Below, one piece after another: positions 1 through 9,379 of a stretch of DNA of 64,000 nucleotides. Every line of letters starts with the position of its first letter. The stretch's first letter is position 1. The DNA comes from Marchantia polymorpha subsp. ruderalis. Its lineage: Eukaryota; Streptophyta; Marchantiopsida; Marchantiales; Marchantiaceae. The stretch lies in contig AP031356.1 of NCBI GenBank assembly GCA_037833965.1, positions 21,040,501-21,104,500 of the forward strand, written 5' to 3'. A program made the translations under genes and the position numbers. Under the pieces are notes generated by a model. That model made no database searches, had not been told where the DNA came from, and was given only the letters and a program-made list of their open reading frames with translations.

Positions 1-2450
1 GGGGGTGGAATTGGACGTGTCCGGAGATGGTGCGCGAGTATCTGCAAGAGAGACACAAGCCTTCTCGCGGATTTCGCCCACACCCAGAGAGATGGGAAAT
101 TGGCAATTGGGCGCAGGTGTTGGGCAGGTGTGCCGGCGAGGAAGGGGATCTCCTCTTCGAGGCCGACAGCGTGAAAGTGTCCCAAGAGGAAGAAGTCTCT
201 TACAATGAGCTCTTCAAGGTGGCTAGACATCCCAAGAACGGTTTCCGGACTCGGGATTACAAGGATCGATTGCGGAGAAATGTCGCGACAGCATTGCTGC
301 AGATATTGCAGCCGACCAAGACCGCTTACATGCATGGTTGGCAGGTAGAGTTCGTGGAGCTAGTGTTGTCAGGAGCTCCGGTGCATTGGGCACGACTTCT
401 GTGGAAGGTGACGCGCCAACATGCGCAAGAAGAGAGGGGAGGAACGCTCAATCATCTATCGCCTTACTTAATCGTGTTTTACCGGGCGATGGGATGTTTG
501 ACGAATGCTGAGAAAACTCGGTTTCCGCAGCTGAGCCGGTCTTATCCAGGTAGATATTCGAGGGAGGCCGAAGTAGACACGGATCCGGACGAGGAACCTG
601 CCAGTACGCCTCCGGCTCCGGCTCCAGCCAGAGCAGCAGAAGAACGTCGAAGTGAGCGCATTCCGCGCAAGCGGAAGTGGGATGAGAGACCTGAGGACAG
701 GCAGCCGGAAGTACCAGCTGCGCCGACTCGTGGTCGGCCCACCCCCGAGCCTCATAGTCGACCAAAACAGAGGGCACGCAGAATGCCAACTGTTACTGAG
801 GAGACCAGGCGAACTCCGACCCGGCGGAATCTCACACAGGAAGAGATAATCACTCAGGTTCTAGGGAAGACGGCAGAAACCTCTGCACAGAAGGCACCAC
901 GGCCTTCGGGAGGAGATGGACGGACTGACGACCGGCCGACTGCGAGTCGGATGACTGAAAGTCGACAGACGGAAGGAAGGCCAACTGAACGGCGCGTTGA
1001 ACCGGACAGCAGGCCGGAAGCGGGAGAGAGTTTGGCTGACGAGCCAACAATCCTCAGAGGGTCGTCTTCGGCGGAAGGCACTTCTGGAAGAACGCCACCA
1101 ACAAGTAGGCCAAGTGGAGTCAAGACGCGCAGGGTGTATCCGACTCCCAGTCGGACAACTAATGGTCGGCCGACTGCGAGTCGGACAACAGAGAGTCAGC
1201 CGGATTCGCCGACTGCGAGACGGATGGAGCCAACGACCAGTGTGCGGACGCCTTCGGCGGACGCACCTTCAGCAAGGACACCTTCCGCGCAGATTGCGCC
1301 GGAAGGACAGGCAGCAGAAGCGGGCGGTGCAAGAGTGACAAAAGTCACTACGGCGTCGACCCCTTCACAAACCGAAGATCGAGCCGGAACAGGGGCTCAA
1401 GCAGTGGGATCTCCCACTGCCCTGGATATTTTAGCAGGCAGTGGAGCAGCAGTCGCAGCAGAAGCTGCTGCGCGCCACAGTTCCAGGGAGTCGCCAAGGG
1501 ATTCGGTGGCGACTGAAATCCTCGCGACTGAGGATGATACGAGCTCGGAAGAGCAAGAAGAGGAGTCAGTGCAGAAAACGCCAACAGGGGTGCTGTGCGA
1601 ACAGATAGTTCCACTCCTGCGATATCTGGATCGCAAGACATCCAAATACGGAAGTGCCTTAAAACCGCAGTCTTATGTGGAGACAATCAGGCGAAGGACG
1701 AGGAGCAAGGTGGCAAGGTGGGCCTCTAGATGCGGAGTATATGTGGATAGGAACACCGCCCTCCGACAACACCTGGCGGTCACCCAGAAGCTGTACCAAG
1801 CCTTGCAGCAGCAGAAGGAGGATGCGGCGACGAAGAGTCAGGCGGAGGCCGAACTAATACGGGCAAGGATCGAGTCGGAACTGCAGGAGGAGCGGAGACA
1901 GAACGAAGTCCTAGCAGCCGAGCTTGCGCGCCAGACGCGCGCCTTAGAGGAAAGTCAACGAGCCCGCAAGGAGGATGAGGAGTTGTTGTGCAGCTTGCAA
2001 ACCGAGTGCTCGGATTTGAGGGCACAACGTGCGGATTTAGAAATGCAGCTGGCAGAGGTGGAGAGCAGCTGCAGGGCGCGAGAAGAGTTGGCGGCACGGG
2101 TGACTCGTTGTCTAAACGGATACACCCATTGGGAGGTGGCAGCTCAAGAGAGGGTTACACTCCGGGAGTTCGAGCTTCGGGCGGCGGCATTGACGGAAGG
2201 TGACAGTCGGAGTCGGCGGCGAGTGGCAAGGAAATTAGAAACTTTTCTGTCGGGTGCGCGCGACACTATGGCGCACTTGCAGTCGGAAGTCATTGCAGCG
2301 CTCCGACGCCTGGGGTTACGCAGCCGGTCGGAAGACTGGCAGGGTAGAGATAGTACGCGGAGCAGTCCGGCGCGCAGGAGGCGCAGCACCGGATCTGCTG
2401 AGTGCAGTAGAGTAGTTTGGTTTCGCGCAGATGCTGCGAGTGGTAGATAG
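1..2450 (+). CDS. U3-encoded coiled-coil protein, 5'-truncated by window edge
   Basis: This is the copy of the LTR ORF in the 5' LTR of element 1. It is open from the window start (codons begin at base 3) to TAG at 2448-2450 and corresponds to residue 37 onward of the complete 851-aa copy at 10564-13119. One Ile/Thr difference near the C-terminus separates the two. It holds the conserved N-terminal domain, a Pro/Arg/Thr/Ser-rich middle with PTASR and PSA repeats, and a C-terminal coiled coil rich in Glu, Arg and Leu. No catalytic motif, signal peptide or membrane segment is visible. Function is unknown. Confidence 0.8.
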   Translation, partial: GWNWTCPEMVREYLQERHKPSRGFRPHPERWEIGNWAQVLGRCAGEEGDLLFEADSVKVSQEEEVSYNELFKVARHPKNGFRTRDYKDRLRRNVATALLQILQPTKTAYMHGWQVEFVELVLSGAPVHWARLLWKVTRQHAQEERGGTLNHLSPYLIVFYRAMGCLTNAEKTRFPQLSRSYPGRYSREAEVDTDPDEEPASTPPAPAPARAAEERRSERIPRKRKWDERPEDRQPEVPAAPTRGRPTPEPHSRPKQRARRMPTVTEETRRTPTRRNLTQEEIITQVLGKTAETSAQKAPRPSGGDGRTDDRPTASRMTESRQTEGRPTERRVEPDSRPEAGESLADEPTILRGSSSAEGTSGRTPPTSRPSGVKTRRVYPTPSRTTNGRPTASRTTESQPDSPTARRMEPTTSVRTPSADAPSARTPSAQIAPEGQAAEAGGARVTKVTTASTPSQTEDRAGTGAQAVGSPTALDILAGSGAAVAAEAAARHSSRESPRDSVATEILATEDDTSSEEQEEESVQKTPTGVLCEQIVPLLRYLDRKTSKYGSALKPQSYVETIRRRTRSKVARWASRCGVYVDRNTALRQHLAVTQKLYQALQQQKEDAATKSQAEAELIRARIESELQEERRQNEVLAAELARQTRALEESQRARKEDEELLCSLQTECSDLRAQRADLEMQLAEVESSCRAREELAARVTRCLNGYTHWEVAAQERVTLREFELRAAALTEGDSRSRRRVARKLETFLSGARDTMAHLQSEVIAALRRLGLRSRSEDWQGRDSTRSSPARRRRSTGSAECSRVVWFRADAASGR

Positions 2451-2483
2451 GATAGCGTAGTGCTAGTTAGGATCTTTTGAGGG

Positions 2484-2512
2484 TATAAAGTAGATCAAGG
2501 CGTTTTGCCTTG
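2484..2512 (+). promoter_or_regulatory. TATA box and adjacent hairpin (5' LTR, element 1)
   Basis: TATAAA lies at 2484-2489, 33 bp after the stop of the U3 ORF. A 6-bp stem hairpin follows at 2496-2512 (CAAGGC, loop GTTTT, GCCTTG). The spacing would put the RNA start at about 2510-2520, so this is the likely U3/R boundary. The same arrangement recurs in every LTR copy that reaches this point, with a compensatory base change in the stem. Confidence 0.6.
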
Positions 2513-3154
2513 GGACTCTTCCAGTTTCGGAAGTGCAGATCAGGAACTCACTTTCTTGGCGTGTTTGTGCATTTTGGTCCTGGCACCACGTAGAGAAGCT
2601 GCAGCATAGCGAAGTTACCGTATGTTGTAGTTGAAGGCCTTCGGCTGAATGTTCAGAGCTCGCACCCGGTTAGAGACTTGAGTAGTGCGGATCTGCACCT
2701 GCGGGTGATTTCTGATACTCAGAGCCGGCTGCGAGTTAGAGACTTGAACAGTTCCCCCTTACTCCTTCGAGTGACATATCCTGATTGTACTCCTACGGGA
2801 AGTTTCCCCTGAATGCCAATGTGAAGTTTCATTACTTCGTGTAAACCTTGGTTTGTAATTCAGGTTGTGTGTGTGTTACTGGATCGTGTTTTCAGTAAGT
2901 TCTCAGTCGGGTCTGCACTCCCTGCGTTTTGTGTGATAGTCGAGGGTGACGTCCACGGCGTACGTAGAGGCTTCGTTCCGAAGTGAGAAGTCCAGTCCGG
3001 GTACCCCCGCTAGTTCCTGGCGGAAGGGCAGTAAAAGCCGGAGTGGGAGGCACTTCCTGCAGAACCTCTGAGTGAACTTGCGAGACACTTTCCTCCTGAA
3101 ATCCGAAGCGGAGGTCCTGACCGACCTCCGAGTTGTGCTTTTTGCCAGTTTCAG

Positions 3155-3171
3155 GTGTGTGTGTGTGTGTG
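3155..3171 (+). repeat. (TG)n microsatellite in R/U5
   Basis: A run of TG dinucleotides lies in the R/U5 part of the LTR and recurs at 13824-13840. The minus-strand LTRs carry (CA)n at the matching place with differing lengths: about 22 bp at 19542-19563, 16 bp at 32568-32583 and 22 bp at 39436-39457. It is a useful marker for telling copies apart. Confidence 0.85.
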
Positions 3172-3430
3172 TTGAGTGACCAAGCTGTACCGTGCATCCT
3201 CCGAGCATCCTCCGAGTTGAGTTCCTCCTCCGAGTCGAGCCTCCGAGTCGAGCACTACAGTATTTCTGGGAGTGACAGTCGCCTAGAATTCAAACTCTAC
3301 CAAAAGTCTGTTAAACGTGACACTTTTACTCTGTGTGTTGCCTCTGTCCCTGTGGGTTCGATCTTTTTACCACCATACTGCAGTTTTAGCCTTTGGTGGG
3401 TTATTACATAAGGAGCCGACAACTTCTTTT

Positions 3431-3448
3431 TGGCGCCGCTGCCGGGGA
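3431..3448 (+). other. Primer binding site (tRNA-Asp type)
   Basis: TGGCGCCGCTGCCGGGGA is complementary to the 3' end of plant tRNA-Asp(GTC), with one base different from the sequence I remember for land plants. It begins 22 nt after the LTR end (3408), an unusually long gap. Element 2 has the same site and a 23-nt gap of very similar sequence. Confidence 0.8.
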
Positions 3449-3491
3449 CAGTGCGTCAACACCAGAAACCTTGAGCAGCAATGCTCGGTGA

Positions 3492-6329
3492 ATGTCGACG
3501 AGCGATAGTGTGGGAAACCTGAGTGCGAGAGCCACACGGAAACTCCGTCGAGATTCAGAAAAAGCCGTGGAAACAAAACGGCGAACTAAAAAGAAGACTC
3601 CCAGTGAGGACTCTGCAGAAAGATCGCCATCACCGACTACTGGAAGACAAAGGCGTTCCAGTTCACCTACCGAGAGCATTGAGCTAACAGTTCTATTGGA
3701 CATCCCTCCGACGGGAACTCTTCCTGAGTTTGGCCAACCTAGGATCAGTCCGTCGACAGGATCACCGATGGCAGAACATCAAGCCAATCTCCGCCAGGTG
3801 TTTTCCCAACCTACCACCAAACATTCGTATCCAAGATACACGGGAACGGGCGACGACGATGATGCAGATTCATACATAAAGCTCTTCGAGTCTGTCTCCA
3901 TCGCCAATCGTGAGACCAGTGATGAAGACAGATTACGAATCTTTCCTAGCCTGCTACGCAGACGAGCGCGTAGCTGGTACAACCATGAGAGCACCGACCC
4001 CACTGGCATCCGGACCTGGGCTCAGCTCAAGGAAAAGTTTCTGAAGCGGTTCCGCGAACTCGGATACGACAGTCGAGTTCTGACCCGGCTTCGAAATCTT
4101 CGACGCGAGCGGAAGGAGAATCTTCGAGACTACACGGAGAGATTCCAAGACCTCCTAGATCGAATTCCGAAGACAGGCCCGGGAGAACCGTATTCGGTAC
4201 AACAGGCAGTGGATTGGTATGTGACGGGGCTCTCAAGAGAAATGGAGACCTTCTGTAGGAGAGGCAAGACTGACACAATCCAAGATGTGATAGCTTCCGC
4301 GGAGACCTTTGAGACGTCAACCCTTGACACTCGAAGACGCGACCGACGGTCGACGAAGAAGAAGTCGCAAGGCGGACGTCGGAAGAGAAGGAACTCGCCT
4401 TCCTCGACAGAAGAATCAAGCTCCTCCGAATCAAGTTCTTCCTCGGAGGAGGAAGAGGACTCGTCATCTTCAGAAGAAGAAAGACGGAAGAAGAAACGCA
4501 GTGCGATCAAGAAGAAGGATCGAGGTAAGGGAATCCCAGTGAAGACTCAAGGGGACATCGCAGCCAAGGTAGACAACCTGGTGAAGAATTTTGCGGACCT
4601 GAAAGTTCATGTAGTGGGAGGCCAAGACCGACGTAAATCACCTGCGAGACAACGAGCAAATCTCTGGTGTACTACGTGCGGACAGGTGGGACATGCCAAC
4701 ACGGAGTGCATGTCCGCGAGGCCATCTTACCCAGTGAATGCGGTCGAATGGGCACCACAGTGGGAGACCCCCATGTATTATGCTGAGCCGCCTATGTATT
4801 ATGCTGAGCAGGTTGAGGACACCGCCTACTCGGTACAGACAGCTCCAGCTACAACTCCGAACCCACCGGTGCATATACCGCGCTTTGTTCCAAGGGAAAT
4901 GGCGGGTACACTCCCACCAAGACGCATGGCACCTCCAGGAAATCACACAGGAAATAACCGACCTCGAGCACAATTCGATGGTTGCTACAACTGCGGAGAC
5001 ATGGGGCATTACGCGCCAAGTTGTCCCCACCCGAGGAGGCCAATGGGGTATGCACCATTGTGCAGCAATTGCAAGAAGTCCGGACATACAGCAGCTGAAT
5101 GTGACCAGCCACCAATCCCTAGGCCAACCGTGCGTTTCGTAGCAACACCTGGCAAGGAAGAAGTGCAGGTCAACCAGGTAGAACTGAGTCTGGACCCAGC
5201 TGAAGAAAACGAAGTATGGCCAGAGGAAGAAGTAATGTGCGGTCGGGTAGAAACCCGAAGTTCGAAGAGGAAAGGAGAAGGCCACGAGGACACTCGCCGC
5301 CTCGAGCGTAGGGAAGAGAGGAGGAAGTCTAAAGAAGTTAGAGAAGGCCCGAGGAGAAGGCCGGGTACACCTCCGGCTATGAGAAACACCCAGCCGGAGC
5401 AGAACTCAGAAAAGGCGGATAGGTATTCAGAAGAGTTCCGGACTCGAGATTACCTTCCGGACATCAAAGATGAGGTGAGTCACCTCATCAAGGAAGCACT
5501 GAACGCCGGAATGACATCCGACGACCGGAAGGCGGTTAGGCCCCCTACACCCCTTCCGACCGCGAGTACAGGGAAACTTCCGGCCGTGACTTCCAACACT
5601 CCCTACGACATAGTGAAAGACATGGGGAGCCAGAGGGCAAATATTTCCTTCCACCAGTTGTTGGAAGACAATAAGACGTACAGGAGGATGCTGATGCTTT
5701 CGTTGCGCAGACCACGCAAACCCCGAAAAGAGAAACTTCCGGATGTGTACAGAGTGGAAGGGGGAGACCTGGGACCTCCAGAGATCGAAGTAGAGATCGG
5801 AGGTTGTGTCATTCAGAAGGTACCAGTGGACTCCGGCTCGGGCGTGAATATCATGACCGAGGAGACAGCGAACTCCTTGGGATTCCAGACCTTCGAGCCT
5901 ACATCCCGAGTATTGCGACTGGCCGATCAAACACGCAGAATGCCACTAGGAATGTTGAGCAATGTGAGAACCAACATTGGAGGAGTGGACTTTCAACTGT
6001 CCTACATAATACTGCAACCTCTGATGAAGAAAGGTTATGATGTGCTGCTTGGCAGACCTTGGCTATACGATGCCAAAGCAAGGTGTGACTGGAGTAGGAA
6101 GAGATTACAGTTCCGTAGCCCTGCTGACCCTCCGACTGTCATTACCGTACCGTGGACCAAGGTACCTCATGAAGGCGAAACACCTTCCACCACCTCCGGT
6201 TACACAACCGGAGGGGAGACCAGCTCATCATGCACTTCAGAGACCGAAACGTCGGAAGACTTTGTGGGCTACGTCACTTGCTGCTCCATTGAGGAGGAAG
6301 GAGACGAGGTGTATCCGGATGACGAATAG
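3492..6329 (+). CDS. gag: Gag with C-terminal aspartic protease (element 1)
   Basis: This 945-aa ORF starts at the first ATG after the primer site. A basic, Ser-rich N-terminus is followed by a retrotransposon Gag capsid domain (about residues 110-270, with ARSWYNHES and YTERFQDLLDRIP-type motifs). A Ser/Glu-rich acidic-basic tract follows (about 290-345). Three CCHC zinc knuckles lie near residues 393 (CTTCGQVGHANTEC), 498 (CYNCGDMGHYAPSC) and 524 (CSNCKKSGHTAAEC). A retropepsin domain begins near 775 with active-site VDSGSG and the later LLGRPWL motif. Gag packages the RNA and forms the particle, and the protease cleaves the polyprotein. The ORF ends with UAG in a readthrough context, with pol in the same frame directly after it. 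Confidence 0.95.
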   Translation: MSTSDSVGNLSARATRKLRRDSEKAVETKRRTKKKTPSEDSAERSPSPTTGRQRRSSSPTESIELTVLLDIPPTGTLPEFGQPRISPSTGSPMAEHQANLRQVFSQPTTKHSYPRYTGTGDDDDADSYIKLFESVSIANRETSDEDRLRIFPSLLRRRARSWYNHESTDPTGIRTWAQLKEKFLKRFRELGYDSRVLTRLRNLRRERKENLRDYTERFQDLLDRIPKTGPGEPYSVQQAVDWYVTGLSREMETFCRRGKTDTIQDVIASAETFETSTLDTRRRDRRSTKKKSQGGRRKRRNSPSSTEESSSSESSSSSEEEEDSSSSEEERRKKKRSAIKKKDRGKGIPVKTQGDIAAKVDNLVKNFADLKVHVVGGQDRRKSPARQRANLWCTTCGQVGHANTECMSARPSYPVNAVEWAPQWETPMYYAEPPMYYAEQVEDTAYSVQTAPATTPNPPVHIPRFVPREMAGTLPPRRMAPPGNHTGNNRPRAQFDGCYNCGDMGHYAPSCPHPRRPMGYAPLCSNCKKSGHTAAECDQPPIPRPTVRFVATPGKEEVQVNQVELSLDPAEENEVWPEEEVMCGRVETRSSKRKGEGHEDTRRLERREERRKSKEVREGPRRRPGTPPAMRNTQPEQNSEKADRYSEEFRTRDYLPDIKDEVSHLIKEALNAGMTSDDRKAVRPPTPLPTASTGKLPAVTSNTPYDIVKDMGSQRANISFHQLLEDNKTYRRMLMLSLRRPRKPRKEKLPDVYRVEGGDLGPPEIEVEIGGCVIQKVPVDSGSGVNIMTEETANSLGFQTFEPTSRVLRLADQTRRMPLGMLSNVRTNIGGVDFQLSYIILQPLMKKGYDVLLGRPWLYDAKARCDWSRKRLQFRSPADPPTVITVPWTKVPHEGETPSTTSGYTTGGETSSSCTSETETSEDFVGYVTCCSIEEEGDEVYPDDE

Positions 6330-6335
6330 CAACTA
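6327..6335 (+). promoter_or_regulatory. Leaky UAG between gag and pol (TMV-type context)
   Basis: TAGCAACTA fits the tobacco mosaic virus readthrough consensus UAG-CAR-YYA. The frame stays open from 6330 through pol to 9170. Readthrough would therefore give a Gag-Pol fusion with no frameshift. Element 2 has TAGCAATTA at the same place (minus strand, 29424-29432). Confidence 0.75.
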
Positions 6336-9170
6336 GCAGCCGGACTGGGCAGAAGCGAGATCAGTCACACAGAGGGGATTGTTGACCCGAGTGATTGCTG
6401 CGAACTGCAGCTCAGTCCAGGTAAAGGCTTGAAGGTGTCAAGCCAGGTACAAGGAGAAGAGTTGAACAGGGTACAGGCGTTTCTTCGCCAGTATGAGGAT
6501 GTCTTCGCATGGAGGATTGAAGACATGAAAGGCATACCTGCAAGGTATGGAGAGCACAGGATCGACTTGTTGGACGAGGCAGTTCCGGTTCGCCAACGCC
6601 AATACAGGCTCAACCCAAAATATTCATTATTGGTGAAGGACGAAATCGATAAGTACCTGAGCGCAGGAATCATCTACCCGGTACTTAGTAGCGAGTGGGT
6701 GTCGCCTATCGTGATCGTACCCAAGAAACTGACGGGTAAGATCCGGGTGTGCCAGGACTTCAGGAAGCTGAATGCAGCAACGAGGAAGGACCATCACCCT
6801 CTCCCTTTCACGGACTCTATTCTGGACCATGTAGCAGGGCATGAATGCTACAGTTTTCTAGACGGATTTTCCGGCTACAACCAGGTGTCCATCAGGGAAC
6901 AGGACAAGGACAAAACAACCTTCACAACCGACTGGGGAACCTATGCTTATCACAAGATGCCGTTCGGTCTGTGCAACGCGCCAGCGACGTTCCAGCGGAT
7001 GATGACAAACATCTTCCAAGAGCACCTGAGGAAGTTCCTAGAAATTTTCATCGACGACTTTTGTGTCTTCGGTAAGAGGTCGGAGCACCTTAACCATCTT
7101 CGGCAAACGTTCGACAGATGTAGGGAGAGCAGCTTGTCCTTACACCCTGAGAAATGTTTCTTCTTCATGACCAGCGGAATCCTGCTGGGGCACCGAGTTT
7201 CGTCCGATGGCATTGCAGTGGATGTAGAGAAGGTGAAGATTATTCTCGAACTGCAGCCGCCAACGAATCTGCGTGAGTTGAGGGCCTTCCTTGGCCATGT
7301 AGGTTATTACAGAAGGTTCATAAATATGTATGCCATCTTGGCAGCCGATCTGACAAAGCTGCTTAAGAAGGATGAACCCTATGTGTGGGGCAAGGAGCAA
7401 CAGCTGGCCTTTGAAACGCTCAAGGCCAAACTGACGACTGCTCCGGTTCTGAGAAGTCCGGATTGGAACAGACCTTTCCATGTCTATGTAGACACGTCGG
7501 CGTTTGCAATCGGGGTGGTTCTCAGTCAGAAGGACGACAACAAGAAAGACTACCCGATTTACTTCGCGAGTCGTCAGTTGTCAGCAGCAGAGAAGAAGTA
7601 CACGACAACTGAGAGGGAGGCGTTGGGAATGGTGTACTCCTGTAAGAAGTTCCGACATTATTTGATCTGCTATGAGTTCGTGTTTCATGTAGATCATTAC
7701 GCCTTACAGCACCTGGTGAAGAAGGCGGATCTGTCCGGACGAATTGCCAGGTGGGTGCTACTGCTGCAGGAATTCACCTACACTGTACAGACACGGAAAG
7801 GCGTTCACCATGAGAACGCGGACTACCTCTCCCGACTATGGACCGAACCCATAGAGGAGGAAGTAGTGGATGATTTTCCCGACGAACAACTTTTTCAGTT
7901 GTCCGCCAGCCATGAGTCCAGGTACGCGGACTTATACAGGTTTCTGCTCACACTCCAATGTCCGGAAGGATTGGATGCGGAGCAGCGCACAGTCTTCGTT
8001 CATAAAGCGGGACCTTACCAGCTTCAACAGGGGGTCTTGTTCAAGAAAATGGCAGACGAGAGGTTGTGCAGATGTCTAGAGGAGTCTGAAGTACCGCGAG
8101 TTGTCAAAGCCATGCACACAGAAGACGCTGGTGGTCACTACGCCACCAGAAACACAGTGACCAAAATTGTGAATGCAGGATACTGGTGGCCGACGATGTT
8201 CAAAGATGTACACGACTACGTTCGCAAATGCGACAGCTGCCAGAGGACGGGAAGGCCGACTCCGACCACGAGATGGCCTCTTACACCAATCATGCCATTA
8301 GCACCATTTGAAAAATGGGGGATCGACTTCGTGGGACCAATACAACCTGTCACTAAAGGCACGCGCAGGCGCTACATATTGGTAGCAACAGACTATGCGA
8401 CCAAGATGGTGGAGGCAGAAGCCACAAGGCACGATGACGCAGCCGCAGTAGCACGGTTCCTATTCGAATCCATCATCACACGCTACGGGTGCCCCCTAGA
8501 AATAGTCAGTGATAGAGGGACGCACTTTCTGAATCAGGTGATAGAAAGTTTGACGCGGCACTTCCAGATTAAGCATCGGAAGACTACTCCATACAACCCC
8601 AAGGCAAATGGTCTGACAGAGAAGTCCAATGGATTACTCTGTAAGATACTCCTCAAGGTGACTGTAAACCATGCTCATGACTGGGACACCAAGCTACCGG
8701 CCGCCTTATGGGCATATAGAACGGCAGAAAAAGTCACCACCAGGCAAACACCTTACTTCCTAGTTTATGGGCAGCATCCGATCTTACCCATCGAATTCGA
8801 GATACCTACCAAGAGGACCTTAGATCAGAGAAGGCTGGACGCGGAAGAAAGTCAGGCATATAGACTGCAAGAGGTAATGGCACTGGAGGAAAGACGTCAA
8901 GAGGCCGAAGATCGGACAAAGCAATTACAACTCAGGCGGAAGGAGAAGTACGATCGAAGGCTCAAACCAGTACTGCTGGAGAAGGGCGATTTGGCTCTGC
9001 TATACGATAGCAGACATGCTAGATTTCCAGGCAAGCTCCACTTGAGGTGGATGGGACCTTACAAGGTGATAGAAGTTTTTCCAAATGGATCCATCCAACT
9101 CGCAGAACTGACGGGAGAATGGTTAGGCACCCGCGTGAACGGATGGCGTCTGAAGAAATACCACGTGTAA
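6330..9170 (+). CDS. pol: Pol: reverse transcriptase, RNase H, integrase (element 1)
   Basis: The frame is continuous with gag after the UAG, so this is probably made only as a readthrough fusion. No ATG start is needed. Counting residues from base 6429: RT about 85-260 with CQDFRKLN, FLDGFSGYNQV and the catalytic FIDD at 207-210 (nt 7047-7058); RNase H about 350-460 starting at HVYVDTSAFAIG; integrase zinc finger (H-x6-H near 561, CDSC near 599); integrase core with WGIDFVGP near 630, SDRGTHF near 693 and a Glu 35 residues later in NGLTEKSN (D,D35E). The tail has KGDLALLYDS and RWMGPYKV, typical of Gypsy integrase C-termini. There is no chromodomain. It appears full length and intact. Confidence 0.95.
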   Translation, partial: QLAAGLGRSEISHTEGIVDPSDCCELQLSPGKGLKVSSQVQGEELNRVQAFLRQYEDVFAWRIEDMKGIPARYGEHRIDLLDEAVPVRQRQYRLNPKYSLLVKDEIDKYLSAGIIYPVLSSEWVSPIVIVPKKLTGKIRVCQDFRKLNAATRKDHHPLPFTDSILDHVAGHECYSFLDGFSGYNQVSIREQDKDKTTFTTDWGTYAYHKMPFGLCNAPATFQRMMTNIFQEHLRKFLEIFIDDFCVFGKRSEHLNHLRQTFDRCRESSLSLHPEKCFFFMTSGILLGHRVSSDGIAVDVEKVKIILELQPPTNLRELRAFLGHVGYYRRFINMYAILAADLTKLLKKDEPYVWGKEQQLAFETLKAKLTTAPVLRSPDWNRPFHVYVDTSAFAIGVVLSQKDDNKKDYPIYFASRQLSAAEKKYTTTEREALGMVYSCKKFRHYLICYEFVFHVDHYALQHLVKKADLSGRIARWVLLLQEFTYTVQTRKGVHHENADYLSRLWTEPIEEEVVDDFPDEQLFQLSASHESRYADLYRFLLTLQCPEGLDAEQRTVFVHKAGPYQLQQGVLFKKMADERLCRCLEESEVPRVVKAMHTEDAGGHYATRNTVTKIVNAGYWWPTMFKDVHDYVRKCDSCQRTGRPTPTTRWPLTPIMPLAPFEKWGIDFVGPIQPVTKGTRRRYILVATDYATKMVEAEATRHDDAAAVARFLFESIITRYGCPLEIVSDRGTHFLNQVIESLTRHFQIKHRKTTPYNPKANGLTEKSNGLLCKILLKVTVNHAHDWDTKLPAALWAYRTAEKVTTRQTPYFLVYGQHPILPIEFEIPTKRTLDQRRLDAEESQAYRLQEVMALEERRQEAEDRTKQLQLRRKEKYDRRLKPVLLEKGDLALLYDSRHARFPGKLHLRWMGPYKVIEVFPNGSIQLAELTGEWLGTRVNGWRLKKYHV

Positions 9171-9192
9171 ATGTTCGCGTGGGCGCTCACAA

Positions 9193-9207
9193 TTGAGGAG
9201 GGGGGCA
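9193..9207 (+). other. Polypurine tract (element 1)
   Basis: TTGAGGAGGGGGGCA lies directly before the 3' LTR start TGTGGTAAC. It is the expected primer for plus-strand synthesis. The same tract is found in element 2 at 26552-26566 on the minus strand. Confidence 0.85.
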
Positions 9208-9379
9208 TGTGGTAACACGCTTTTTGTTTTTTTTGCAGAATTTAAACAATTTTAGAAAACTAGTACCAAAGCAGTGTTTGTAGCTAGAGAAGGGTACGCT
9301 AAATAGAGTGGATTGATGAGATCGTCACGAGGGCACAAAGAATCACGTAGTCGGATGTACCAACGCCAACGTCTTCGGC

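Larger units (their letters stand above)
1..3408 (+). repeat. 5' LTR of element 1 (partial)
   Basis: The sequence corresponds to bases 1463-4870 of the 4870-bp LTR at 9208-14077. It contains most of the U3 ORF, the TATA box with hairpin (2484-2512) and about 0.9 kb of R/U5 with a (TG)n tract near 3155-3171. It ends with TTATTACA at 3408, directly before the internal region. Confidence 0.95.

Noticed and set aside
8900-9170. Chromodomain at the C-terminus of Pol
   Set aside because: The tail ends shortly after the RWMGPY and NGWRLKKYH motifs with no aromatic-cage chromodomain, in both elements.
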